Position numbers and translations under genes: made by a program
Origin: Candidatus Gastranaerophilales bacterium
Lineage (GTDB): Bacteria; Cyanobacteriota; Vampirovibrionia; Gastranaerophilales; Gastranaerophilaceae
Direction of reading: 5' to 3'
Assembly: GCA_944323695.1 (NCBI GenBank)
Contig: CALUTI010000001.1
Location: forward strand, 186,001-250,000
DNA length: 64,000 bases
Part shown: piece by piece, positions 9,095 to 18,511 of the stretch
Layout: every line of letters begins with the position of its first letter
How positions within the stretch are numbered: the stretch's first letter is position 1
Notes under the pieces: model-generated
What the model saw: only the letters and a program-made list of their open reading frames with translations
Told to the model about the DNA's origin: nothing
Database searches by the model: none

Positions 9095-9619
9095 CTAAAT
9101 TTTAGCTTTAAACTCATCGTAAATATTAACAAAACCTTTCACAGGGATGTTGCACTGCTTAAGATATTCAACATGCTGCCTTGTTGCAGAAAGAGCCTTG
9201 CGCAAGCCTTCTTTTCCAAATTCAATCAAAATTAATTCAAAATACCTTTTCAAAGCATTACTATTTATATGACGTTTGAACTGTTCACCTTTCAACAGAG
9301 ACTGTACCACATAAATGTAGATATAGGCTGAACTTTTATTCATTCCGGTTTCTTTCATAACGGTATCAGCAAAATCTTTAATATCAGCGTCCGGATTATT
9401 ATAAGCCATTTTACCAAACTTGTAACACTCATCAATCATTTTTTGATTTGTTCTTGTGTAATTTTTTTTCTTACTTTTATGTTTATCATCTTCATTCCCA
9501 TCAGCGGTATTTTGTACTGATGTATTTTGGTTAATAATAATTTCTTTTAATGATGAAACTTCTTCTTCTAAGACTTTAATACGAGATAAAAGTTCTAAAA
9601 TAATTTTTTCAATTTCCAT
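9095..9619 (-). CDS. Coiled-coil protein, possibly nucleic-acid binding, unknown
   Basis: 174 residues, not recognised. An N-terminal coiled coil (residues 1-32, regular I/L spacing) is followed by an Asn/Asp linker, a very basic patch (K-S-K-K-K-N-Y-T-R-T-N, about 48-58), and a helical domain with Y-K-F-G-K-M-A-Y and a helix-turn-helix-like F-A-D-T-V-M-K-E-T-G-M-N-K-S-S-A-Y. The layout would suit an oligomeric DNA-binding protein, but this is a guess. It has its own good promoter and terminator. Confidence 0.65.
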   Translation of the reverse strand: MEIEKIILELLSRIKVLEEEVSSLKEIIINQNTSVQNTADGNEDDKHKSKKKNYTRTNQKMIDECYKFGKMAYNNPDADIKDFADTVMKETGMNKSSAYIYIYVVQSLLKGEQFKRHINSNALKRYFELILIEFGKEGLRKALSATRQHVEYLKQCNIPVKGFVNIYDEFKAKI

Positions 9620-9661
9620 AATAATTTTCTTTCCTTGTTTTATTAAGCATTCCTTATTTTT

Positions 9662-9690
9662 ATTATGTATAAGAATTTTTCTTTTGTCAA
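9662..9690 (-). promoter_or_regulatory. sigma70-type promoter of the coiled-coil gene
   Basis: On the minus strand TTGACA (9690-9685), a 17-nt spacer and CATAAT (9667-9662), followed by AAGGAATG-type leader sequence. Confidence 0.6.
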
Positions 9691-9767
9691 CATTACCACC
9701 AAAGAATTTACATTTCTTACAATATTCTTTAGAAGAATTTAATTTTCTTCATAAGAATATTTACAAT

Positions 9768-9802
9768 AAAAAAGGACATGAAACAATTTCATGTCCTTTT
9801 TT
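9768..9802. terminator. groEL terminator
   Basis: AAAGGACATGAAA / TTTCATGTCCTTT with a CAA loop and flanking A and T runs; symmetric, so usable on both strands. Confidence 0.85.
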
Positions 9803-9829
9803 CATTAAAAATGGTGTCAGTCGTTTAAC

Positions 9830-11476
<1,647 letters not shown>

Positions 11477-11503
11477 CTATTTCTCCTTATTATAAATATT
11501 CAT

Positions 11504-11535
11504 TCCCTCGTTCCTTGAGGTATAGGGTGAGGGGG
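11504..11535. repeat. degenerate CCCTC/GAGGG palindromic repeat between groES and groEL
   Basis: CCCTCGTTCCTTGAGG then TAGGGTGAGGGGG: a shortened member of the CCCTCACCC/GAGGG repeat family seen elsewhere in the window. Confidence 0.5.
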
Positions 11536-11538
11536 TAA

Positions 11539-11823
11539 TTATTCAATTACCGCCAAAGCATCTTTAACAGACAGGATTTTGTATTCAACTCCATCCATTT
11601 TAATATCTGTACCGGCGTATTTAGCATAAAGAACTGTATCACCGACTTTAACATCCATAGGTTCTCTTTCGCCTTTGTCGTTCATTTTGCCCAAACCTAC
11701 CGCAACAATTTCACCTTTTTGAGGTTTTTCTTTTGCGCTGTCAGGAATAAAAATTCCGCCTGAAGTTTGTTCAGTGTCTTCAATAACCTTAATAACAATT
11801 CTGTCGCCTAATGGTTTAATCAT
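11539..11823 (-). CDS. groES: GroES co-chaperonin
   Basis: 94 residues. [10 protein letters not shown] at the N-terminus, the mobile loop [10 protein letters not shown] and the Y-A-K-Y-A-G-T-D block are typical. It caps the GroEL ring. It is preceded by an AGGAGAGG ribosome site. The upstream 170 bases hold divergent promoters for this operon and the ABC transporter; several TATAAT-like boxes (near 11855-11865) are possible but none is clearly best. Confidence 0.96.
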   Translation of the reverse strand: MIKPLGDRIVIKVIEDTEQTSGGIFIPDSAKEKPQKGEIVAVGLGKMNDKGEREPMDVKVGDTVLYAKYAGTDIKMDGVEYKILSVKDALAVIE

Positions 11824-11959
11824 ATTATCCTCTCCTTTTTCTACAAACTAATCACAATTATATTTATAATACATATTTCAAAGATTTAAAAAAAAGTTAA
11901 GGAAAAATTAATTATTTATTCAAAATATAGCATAACAAACTTATTCCCTTATTAACTTA

Positions 11960-11987
11960 TTCACATATTGCCTTTTTATGTTATTCT
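11960..11987 (+). promoter_or_regulatory. promoter of the peptide transporter operon, leaderless
   Basis: TTCACA (11960-11965), 16-nt spacer, TATTCT (11982-11987). Transcription would begin at or next to the ATG at 11994; no Shine-Dalgarno. Confidence 0.45.
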
Positions 11988-11993
11988 AAAACT

Positions 11994-13889
11994 ATGAAAC
12001 GGGTTATGTATGTTATCTTAATTCTGGTGTTGGTTTTAGGGCTTTTAAAAGCCTGCATAAGACGTGACGTGCCCGTTAAAGATTCCGCAAAAGTATCGAA
12101 TACCCAGTCAAAAGAAATCATTTTCCCTGAAGATAAAAAGACAGTGACATTTAACGGGATTGATTATCTGCAATCGCAGGCACCTATCGGGGATTTCGGA
12201 GGAACATTTACTGCATCCACAATCGGCGAAGGTCCGAAAACATTTAATCCCTTCAACACAAAAGATAATATTTCATCTACCATGTCAGAAATAATGTACG
12301 ATGGGCTTTTGACAACACATTCCGTAACCGGACAGCCTATCCCAAAGCTTGCAAAATCATTTTCAATCTCGGATGACGGAAAAGAATACACAATAAATTT
12401 AAGACACGGCGTTAAATGGTCAGACGGCAAACCTATTACGGCAGACGATGTTGTATTCACCTGGCGCGACATAATTCTTGCAGGGCTTGGAAACACTTCT
12501 ATCAGAGATTCAATAATCATTGACGGCAAACTTCCGACCGTCCATAAAATCGACGATTATACGGTAAAATTCATTACGCCGGAACCTTTTGCGCCGTTTA
12601 TCAGAATGCTTTCAACTCCGGTTGCGCCCAAACATATTTTTGAACCCGCGGTAAAAAAAGGCTCACAATATTTTGACACATTTTTGTCAACAAACACAAA
12701 ACCCGAAGATTTTGTAACCTCAGGCGCATTTAAACTTAAGGAATATGTTCCGGCGCAACGTGTTGTTTATGAGCGTAACCCGAATTACTACATGATAAAC
12801 AAAAACGGCGACAAACTCCCTTATTTAGATAGGCTGGTTTATTTGATTGTCGGGGACTTAAATAATGAAGTATTAAAATTTGAGGCAAAAGAGCTTGACA
12901 CAATTAATCTTCAAGGCTCAAAAGTAGCGCGTTATAAAGCTATGGAGCCTCATTCAGACTTTACAATCTACAATCTCGGACCAAACACCGGAACGCTATA
13001 CCTCGCAATGAATCTTAACGACCGCAAAAACGACAAAGGCGATTTTTATGTTAACCCCAAAAAACAAGTCTGGTTTAAAGATGTTAACTTCAGAAAAGCA
13101 GTTGACTTTGCGATTGACCGCAAAAACATGGTTTTAAATATTGCAAACGGAATCGGAGAGCCGCTTTTTACCGCTGAAAGCCTTAATTCAATTTTTCTGA
13201 ATAAAAACTTAAAACCCTACGAAAGAGATTTGAATAAGTCACGGGAATTACTGAGAAAATCAGGCTTTTACTGGGACAAGCAGGGTAAACTTTATGACAA
13301 ATCCGGCAACCGCGTTGAATTTGACATGCTGACTAACGCAGGCAACACCGAACGTGAAGCCATAGGCGTTATGGTTAAACAAGATCTTGAAGATTTGGGT
13401 ATGAAGGTTAATTTTAAACCCATAGAATTCAATTCGCTTGTTAATAAACTTGTAAACACTCTTGATTGGGATATGGTCATAATGGGCTTTACAGGATCTC
13501 CCTTGGAGCCTAACGGCGGTAAAAACGTTATGATGTCCGACGGAACACTCCATGTTTATAATATGAGGCTTGAAAAAGATAAAAATTCACCACGCTACGA
13601 CTTTGAAAAAAGGATTGACGAGTTATTTATAAAAGGAGCGCTTGCAACAAAATTTGAAGACAGAAAAAAATATTACGACGAATACCAACAAATAATTTAT
13701 GACGAAAAACCGTTTATCTATATCTATTCACCAACAGTAATTGTTGCAATCAGAGATAAATTTAAAAATATATTCCCGACAACACTCGGCGGGCTTACAC
13801 ATAATATAGAGGAAATTTATATAGATAACCCTCACCCGTCTTCGCATAAAGCTCAGACACCCTCTCCAAAAGGTAGAGGGGAAGGATAA
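11994..13889 (+). CDS. Peptide/oligopeptide ABC transporter substrate-binding lipoprotein
   Basis: 631 residues, family 5 solute-binding protein (OppA/DppA type). The N-terminal hydrophobic segment ends in L-L-K-A-C21, a plausible lipobox, so it is probably anchored outside the inner membrane. The blocks L-R-H-G-V-K-W-S-D-G-K-P-I-T-A-D-D-V and R-K-A-V-D-F-A-I-D-R are characteristic. The last 18 or so residues (N-P-H-P-S-S-H-K to G-R-G-E-G) are encoded by a CCCTCACCC/CCCTCTCC repeat that has run into the gene. It starts a three-gene transporter operon. Confidence 0.9.
   Translation: MKRVMYVILILVLVLGLLKACIRRDVPVKDSAKVSNTQSKEIIFPEDKKTVTFNGIDYLQSQAPIGDFGGTFTASTIGEGPKTFNPFNTKDNISSTMSEIMYDGLLTTHSVTGQPIPKLAKSFSISDDGKEYTINLRHGVKWSDGKPITADDVVFTWRDIILAGLGNTSIRDSIIIDGKLPTVHKIDDYTVKFITPEPFAPFIRMLSTPVAPKHIFEPAVKKGSQYFDTFLSTNTKPEDFVTSGAFKLKEYVPAQRVVYERNPNYYMINKNGDKLPYLDRLVYLIVGDLNNEVLKFEAKELDTINLQGSKVARYKAMEPHSDFTIYNLGPNTGTLYLAMNLNDRKNDKGDFYVNPKKQVWFKDVNFRKAVDFAIDRKNMVLNIANGIGEPLFTAESLNSIFLNKNLKPYERDLNKSRELLRKSGFYWDKQGKLYDKSGNRVEFDMLTNAGNTEREAIGVMVKQDLEDLGMKVNFKPIEFNSLVNKLVNTLDWDMVIMGFTGSPLEPNGGKNVMMSDGTLHVYNMRLEKDKNSPRYDFEKRIDELFIKGALATKFEDRKKYYDEYQQIIYDEKPFIYIYSPTVIVAIRDKFKNIFPTTLGGLTHNIEEIYIDNPHPSSHKAQTPSPKGRGEG
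13829..13880. repeat. CCCTCACCC / CCCTCTCC palindromic repeat at the 3' end of a gene
   Basis: CCCTCACCC at 13829-13837 and the hairpin CCCTCTCC AAAAGG TAGAGGG at 13860-13880. The element supplies the coding tail of the binding protein and the GAGGGGAAGGA that precedes the permease ATG. Confidence 0.65.
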
Positions 13890-13894
13890 ATATT

Positions 13895-14866
13895 ATGGAA
13901 ATCTTAAAATATATATTTAAAAGAATTTTGCAAACGATACCTTTATTAATAATAGTATCGCTCATAAGCTTTTTTATAATAAGACTTTCTCCTGTTGATC
14001 CGCTTGCGGAATTAAGACTTAACCCGTCGGTTTCAAAAGAAACGCTTGAAAAGGAAACTCAGCGTTTGGGATTGGATAAACCCATAATTGTCCAATACGG
14101 GAAATGGGCAAAATCATTTATAAAAGGCGATCTCGGCATAACCTCAAACGGCGAACAGGTAAGTACAAAATTAAAGGAAAGAATTCCGAATACGCTTTTA
14201 TTAACCGTTGTGGTAATTTTTCTCACCTGGGTTGTCGGGATTCCGCTGGGGATTTTAGCGGCATTAAAATGGAAAACTCCTTTTGACAGAATACTAACGG
14301 TTTTAACAAGTATCGGGATGGCAATTCCGTCATTTTTCTTTGCGGTTTTACTTTTAATTTTCGCGGTTAGAACAGGATGGTTTCCGGTCGGCGGATTAAC
14401 AAGCGCAAACTTTGCGGATATGGGATTTTTCTCTCAGGTAAAAGACATTGCGCATCATCTGTTTTTGCCCGTAACAGTTCTTTTTACGCTGTCGCTTGCG
14501 GGTTTGCAAAGACAAATGAGGGCAAATATGCTTGACGTGCTCGACAGTGATTATGTGAAATTTGCACGCGCAAAAGGTTTAAGCGAATTTAAAGTTGTAT
14601 ATAAGCATGCATTACGTAATGCAATTAATCCTTTGATAACACTTTTGGGGTTTGAATTTGCAGGATTATTAAGCGGAGCAGCCCTGACTGAATATGTATT
14701 CCAGTATCCGGGACTTGGAAGGTTAATTCTTGAAGCGGTTTTGAAATCCGATATCAACCTTGTCATGGCATCTTTGATGATGGGGGCGATTATGCTTATA
14801 TTAGGTAATTTAATTGCGGATATATTGTTAATTATTACGGATCCGAGAATCAGGGTGAAATCATGA
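13895..14866 (+). CDS. Peptide ABC transporter permease, DppB/OppB type
   Basis: 323 residues with an N-terminal membrane segment, R-L-S-P-V-D-P near residue 31, a periplasmic stretch and a five-helix BPD_transp_1 core. The EAA loop (A-R-A-K-G-L-S-E-x-x-V-x-x-K-H-A-L-R-N-A, about 225-245) contacts an ATPase. It pairs with the next permease in the inner membrane. The ATG follows an AAGGA site made by the preceding repeat. No OppD or OppF ATPase is encoded nearby, so the ATPases must be elsewhere. Confidence 0.92.
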   Translation: MEILKYIFKRILQTIPLLIIVSLISFFIIRLSPVDPLAELRLNPSVSKETLEKETQRLGLDKPIIVQYGKWAKSFIKGDLGITSNGEQVSTKLKERIPNTLLLTVVVIFLTWVVGIPLGILAALKWKTPFDRILTVLTSIGMAIPSFFFAVLLLIFAVRTGWFPVGGLTSANFADMGFFSQVKDIAHHLFLPVTVLFTLSLAGLQRQMRANMLDVLDSDYVKFARAKGLSEFKVVYKHALRNAINPLITLLGFEFAGLLSGAALTEYVFQYPGLGRLILEAVLKSDINLVMASLMMGAIMLILGNLIADILLIITDPRIRVKS

Positions 14867-15927
14867 AAGAAGTTTTAAGACAATTATTAAAAGATAAATT
14901 TGCAAGACTTGCCCTGATTTTATTGGCAATAATTTATCTTGCATTGTTTTTTGCGGACTTTTTGGCGCCATATACAAAAGATTTTTCGGATAGAACCATG
15001 GCTTATGTGCCGCCATCCAAAATTTTTACCATTGACGAAAACGGAAAATTTTCAAAACCTTACACATACAATTACATAAGAGAATTTGACCGGCAAAACC
15101 TTGAGATGAATTACAAACTTGACCGTTCAAAAAAATATTATCTGAAATTTTTCTCACAAGGTCAGCCTTATAAATTCTTAGGCTTAATCCCAATGAAACG
15201 CCACCTTGTAACCGTTGAACCTGAGGGGAGATTATTCCTTTTAGGCACAGATATAAACGGTCGTGATGTATTTTCAAGACTGTTATTCGGCGGAAGAATT
15301 TCAATGACGATAGGATTTCTTGCATTATTTGTATTGTTTCCTATAGGGCTTTTGTATGGCGGAATTTCAGGGTATTTCGGCGGTAAAGTCGACACAATAA
15401 TGATGAGGTTTGCGGAAGCTGTTATGTCAATTCCGAGCTTTTATTTGTTGATAATTCTTGCGTCAATTCTACCGTCCGGAATGACAAGTATCCAGAGATT
15501 TATTTTAATTGTAGTAATTCTTGCCCTAATCGGCTGGGCAAGCTTTGCCCGCGTTGTCAGAGGAATGGTTTTATCAATTAAAAATCAGGAATTTGTTCAG
15601 GCTGCAAAATCCATCGGTCAATCAAAACTCGGTATTATAGTAAAACATATTCTGCCGCAGACAACAAGTTTTGTAATAGTTGCGATGACTTTATCAGTCC
15701 CGTCGTATATTTTATCAGAATCCGGCTTGAGCTTTTTAGGCTTGGGGATTCAGCAGCCCGACGCAAGCTGGGGCAACATGTTAAAAGAAGCACAGGAATT
15801 TACAAACATAATCTATCGTCCATGGCTTTTGACACCCGGATTTTTAATTTTTGTTGCGGTATTGGCATTTAACTTAATAGGTGATACAATAAGGGACGTG
15901 TTGGATCCGAAAAGCAGGGTAAGATAA
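14863..15927 (+). CDS. Peptide ABC transporter permease, DppC/OppC type
   Basis: 354 residues, longer than usual for OppC because of an enlarged external region of about 70 residues after the first membrane segment (residues 40-110, before L-G-T-D-I-N-G-R-D-V-F-S-R). The EAA loop (Q-A-A-K-S-I-G-Q-S-K-L-G-I-I-V-K-H-I-L-P) and the C-terminal G-D-x-I-R-D-V-L-D-P-K motif are present. It overlaps the preceding gene by four bases (ATGA) and the mgtC start by one. Confidence 0.92.
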   Translation: MKEVLRQLLKDKFARLALILLAIIYLALFFADFLAPYTKDFSDRTMAYVPPSKIFTIDENGKFSKPYTYNYIREFDRQNLEMNYKLDRSKKYYLKFFSQGQPYKFLGLIPMKRHLVTVEPEGRLFLLGTDINGRDVFSRLLFGGRISMTIGFLALFVLFPIGLLYGGISGYFGGKVDTIMMRFAEAVMSIPSFYLLIILASILPSGMTSIQRFILIVVILALIGWASFARVVRGMVLSIKNQEFVQAAKSIGQSKLGIIVKHILPQTTSFVIVAMTLSVPSYILSESGLSFLGLGIQQPDASWGNMLKEAQEFTNIIYRPWLLTPGFLIFVAVLAFNLIGDTIRDVLDPKSRVR

Positions 15928-16631
15928 TGGAATTATTGGGAATTTTTGATTTAAATATAATAATACGTGTAGTTTCCGCGTTATTATTAGGTTTTGCAGT
16001 AGGTCTTGAAAGAGAAATGACCAACAAATATGCAGGTTTAAGAACAAATATACTCGTATGTCTCGGTGCCTGCGTATTTACAATAATTTCAATATACGGA
16101 TTTCCGGCAATTACCGTAACTTCAGCGGAACTCGGAACCCGTGATACAGCACGTGTTGCAGCGCAGGTTGTAACAGGTATAGGTTTTATCGGCGGCGGAA
16201 CTGTTTTACGCCATGGTGCAACAGTTTTCGGACTTACAACAGCCGCAACATTATTTATGTCCGCAGCAATCGGTATGGCATGCGGTGCTGGTATGTATGA
16301 TTTGGCAATTGTTGCAACAATTGTAGCTATAATAACCCTTGTTTCAGTCAGAATTTTTGAAAAAAACGTTCTTGTTTCAAGCACAAAAAACCTTTGCAGA
16401 CTTAAGATTTCCTTAAAATGCCAAAACAACAATGCTGACGAAATTTATGAACATATTGTAAATAAATATCCGTATTTAAAAGAAATAAGCAAAAAAGCAG
16501 ATGAAACTTTGACAAAAATTATTGTAATTCTTGAAATGAATGCCAAAAAACCGATGCAATCACTTTATAAAGAATTTCAAAAATTTGAAGGGATTGAATC
16601 GGTTTCAATACAGGAATTCTGTGAGGCTTAA
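15927..16631 (+). CDS. MgtC/SapB family inner-membrane protein
   Basis: 234 residues. The N-terminal membrane domain carries G-L-E-R-E-M-T-N-K-Y-A-G-L-R-T-N, R-D-T-A-R-V-A-A-Q-V-V-T-G-I-G-F-I-G-G-G, the MgtC signature, and about five membrane helices; residues 150-234 form a soluble ACT-like tail. MgtC proteins modulate Mg2+ limitation responses and F-type ATPase or regulatory targets rather than transporting Mg2+. The start overlaps the oppC stop (TAATG), so it is cotranscribed with the peptide importer. Confidence 0.9.
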   Translation: MELLGIFDLNIIIRVVSALLLGFAVGLEREMTNKYAGLRTNILVCLGACVFTIISIYGFPAITVTSAELGTRDTARVAAQVVTGIGFIGGGTVLRHGATVFGLTTAATLFMSAAIGMACGAGMYDLAIVATIVAIITLVSVRIFEKNVLVSSTKNLCRLKISLKCQNNNADEIYEHIVNKYPYLKEISKKADETLTKIIVILEMNAKKPMQSLYKEFQKFEGIESVSIQEFCEA

Positions 16632-16632
16632 A

Positions 16633-17639
16633 TTAATCCCACGGATAATCGTCTTTAATTTCCCAGCCGTCCATCTCAATAAGTCTTGAACAATACGAAC
16701 CCGGACCGATTATCCCACCAACAGCCTTAGGATTACACTGACCGGACGTGCCCGGTATTAATAAGTCGACTCTTCTAAGCAAGTTACCATTTTGCCAATA
16801 CTGATCATAAGTAGTTAATTTATCCTTTACAAATGAGAACACAAAAATATCCTTTCCAACAATATTCGGATTAGATTTGCCATTTAAATCTACTATAAGT
16901 GTAAGCCATATAACGGTATCAGTAATATTTGGCAGATAAAATAACGTATTCCCGTTCGTCAATTGAGCTACCTGACTTATATTCTTGCCATGCACCTTTC
17001 CATCTAGACTTGTAATCTCATATGCATCCGTAATTTCCATAATTTTTACATAAGGAGCAAAATATTTGTTAATAAAAGAAATATTGTCCAAATCATAATC
17101 CCATTTTGATGGAGAACCATTTTCCATTACTGAAAACTGCATTATCTGCTGCAATAATGCATATGCCTGTTTTAGCTTTACTACCGTTTGTTTTTTTTGA
17201 TAATTGGATACAAGTGTCGGTATTGTCATCGCGGCAACAATTCCGATAATTGCTAAGGTTATTAACACCTCTGCTAATGTAAATGCTGCTTTAACTTTTT
17301 TGTCATTCCGAACTTGTTTCGGAATCTCTATATGGGATCCTGAAATAAATTCAGGATGACAAATACCTTTTTGACATTTACTAATCTTCTCTCCAACTTC
17401 AGGTATCTCACAAGGGGAATATGTCTTTGAGACCATAGCGGAGCCGGAGGTGAGAGCGGGAGCGAGCAGAGGCTGAAGGGCTTTGCGCAGGCAAAGACCG
17501 TAACGCCGTTTCATGCGAGCGACCAAGACAGCGTCGTCTCGAAAACAATTCCTGACTATCGCTATACCTTCAAAACCCTTGCTATTTCTATTTAGGAGAG
17601 ATGCCCCCCCCCGTTTCCTAGGTTTTTCATCATCTTCAT
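16633..17639 (-). CDS. Type IV prepilin-like protein, out of frame behind a G9 tract (phase-off)
   Basis: The pilin body shows the class III-like signal A-A-F-T-L-A-E-V-L-I-T-L-A-I-I-G-I-V (cleavage near residue 118 if read from 17639) and a secreted C-terminal domain of about 200 residues. The only well-placed start is the ATG at 17639: it has AAGGAG 8-9 bases upstream and a good promoter. From it, nine Gs (17612-17604) lead into a TAA after 14 codons. One extra G joins it to the pilin frame. The ORF is otherwise open from about 17526. The leader is very long and contains translated palindromic repeats. It may be switched by slipped-strand change at the tract. Confidence 0.7.
17301..17360. 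repeat. two short dispersed palindromes inside a prepilin leader
   Basis: TGTCATTCCGAAC / GTTTCGGAATC (17301-17328) and GATCCTGAA / TTCAGGATGAC (17336-17360). The second palindrome recurs at 35651-35675 and, with changes, near 46814. In the minus frame they encode part of the prepilin leader. Confidence 0.65.
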
Positions 17640-17664
17640 AAGCTTTTCTCCTTTTTATAAAAGT

Positions 17665-17693
17665 AATATAGCATAATTTTAATAAATTTGCAA
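17665..17693 (-). promoter_or_regulatory. prepilin promoter
   Basis: Minus strand TTGCAA (17693-17688), 17-nt spacer, TATATT (17670-17665), followed by an AAGGAG leader. The same TTGCA-N17-TATA arrangement precedes the prepilin genes at 29991 and 47130. Confidence 0.6.
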
Positions 17694-17758
17694 TAAAATT
17701 GCTTAATCTTTATTTTTCTGCTACGCTTAAATAAGAAACAGACAAACGGGAGAAATTT

Positions 17759-18508
17759 ATGTCAGGACACTCAAAATGGTCAACCATTAAACATAAAAAA
17801 GCAAAAGTAGATTCACAGCGTGCAGTAATTTTTCAAAAATATTCAAGAGAATTAATAGTATCAGCAAGACTTGGCGGTCCTGATCCTGCGGGGAATTTCC
17901 GTTTAAGAACAGCAATAGAAAAAGCAAAAGCCGCAGGACTTCCAAATGACAATATTAAACGCGCCATAGAAAAAGGTGCAGGCACCTCAGGCGCTGAAAA
18001 TTACGAAGAATTAATTTACGAAGGCTACGCCCCGGGTGGTGTTGCAGTTGTAATTGAAGCAATGACGGACAACCGTAACCGCACAGCTGGCGATATAAGA
18101 AGCTACTTTACAAAATTCGGAGGAAGCCTTGGTGCAACAGGCTGTGTAGGCTGGATGTTTGATCAGAAGGGTTCAATAGCTTTTGATAAATCAGTTGATT
18201 ATGAAAAACTTTTTGAAACGGCAATTGCGTTGGATGCCGAAGACATTTTGGAAGAAGATGACGAATACAAAGTTATTACTTCTGTTGAAAACTTCCAAAA
18301 AGTAGTTGAAGGCTTGGAAGCTGAAGGTTTTAAAAGTAAAACAGCAGAACTTACAAGAATTCCGCAAAATACCGTTGAAGTTACTGATGAAGCTACAGCC
18401 GGTCAGATTATGAAACTTTTGGAAAGAATTGAAGAACACGATGACGTTCAAAATGTCTATGCAAACTTTGATATTTCCGACGATATTTTACAAAAAATAG
18501 AGGGCTAA
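17759..18508 (+). CDS. yebC: YebC/PmpR family protein
   Basis: 249 residues, full length. The N-terminus M-S-G-H-S-K-W-S-T-I-K-H-K-K, then A-I-E-K-A-K-A-A-G-L-P-N-D-N-I-K-R-A-I and the Y-E-G-Y-A-P-G-G-V-A block are diagnostic. Members act as DNA-binding regulators in some bacteria and as translation factors that relieve proline stalling in others; which applies here is not known. It has a GGGAGA ribosome site. The next gene begins only a few bases after the stop. Confidence 0.94.
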   Translation: MSGHSKWSTIKHKKAKVDSQRAVIFQKYSRELIVSARLGGPDPAGNFRLRTAIEKAKAAGLPNDNIKRAIEKGAGTSGAENYEELIYEGYAPGGVAVVIEAMTDNRNRTAGDIRSYFTKFGGSLGATGCVGWMFDQKGSIAFDKSVDYEKLFETAIALDAEDILEEDDEYKVITSVENFQKVVEGLEAEGFKSKTAELTRIPQNTVEVTDEATAGQIMKLLERIEEHDDVQNVYANFDISDDILQKIEG

Positions 18509-18511
18509 GCT

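Noticed and set aside
11824-11993. CIRCE operator before groES
   Set aside because: No TTAGCACTC-N9-GAGTGCTAA or close variant found.
17526-17540. TTG start of the prepilin at 16633
   Set aside because: No ribosome site and no promoter nearby; the cassette start at 17639 with AAGGAG explains the region better.
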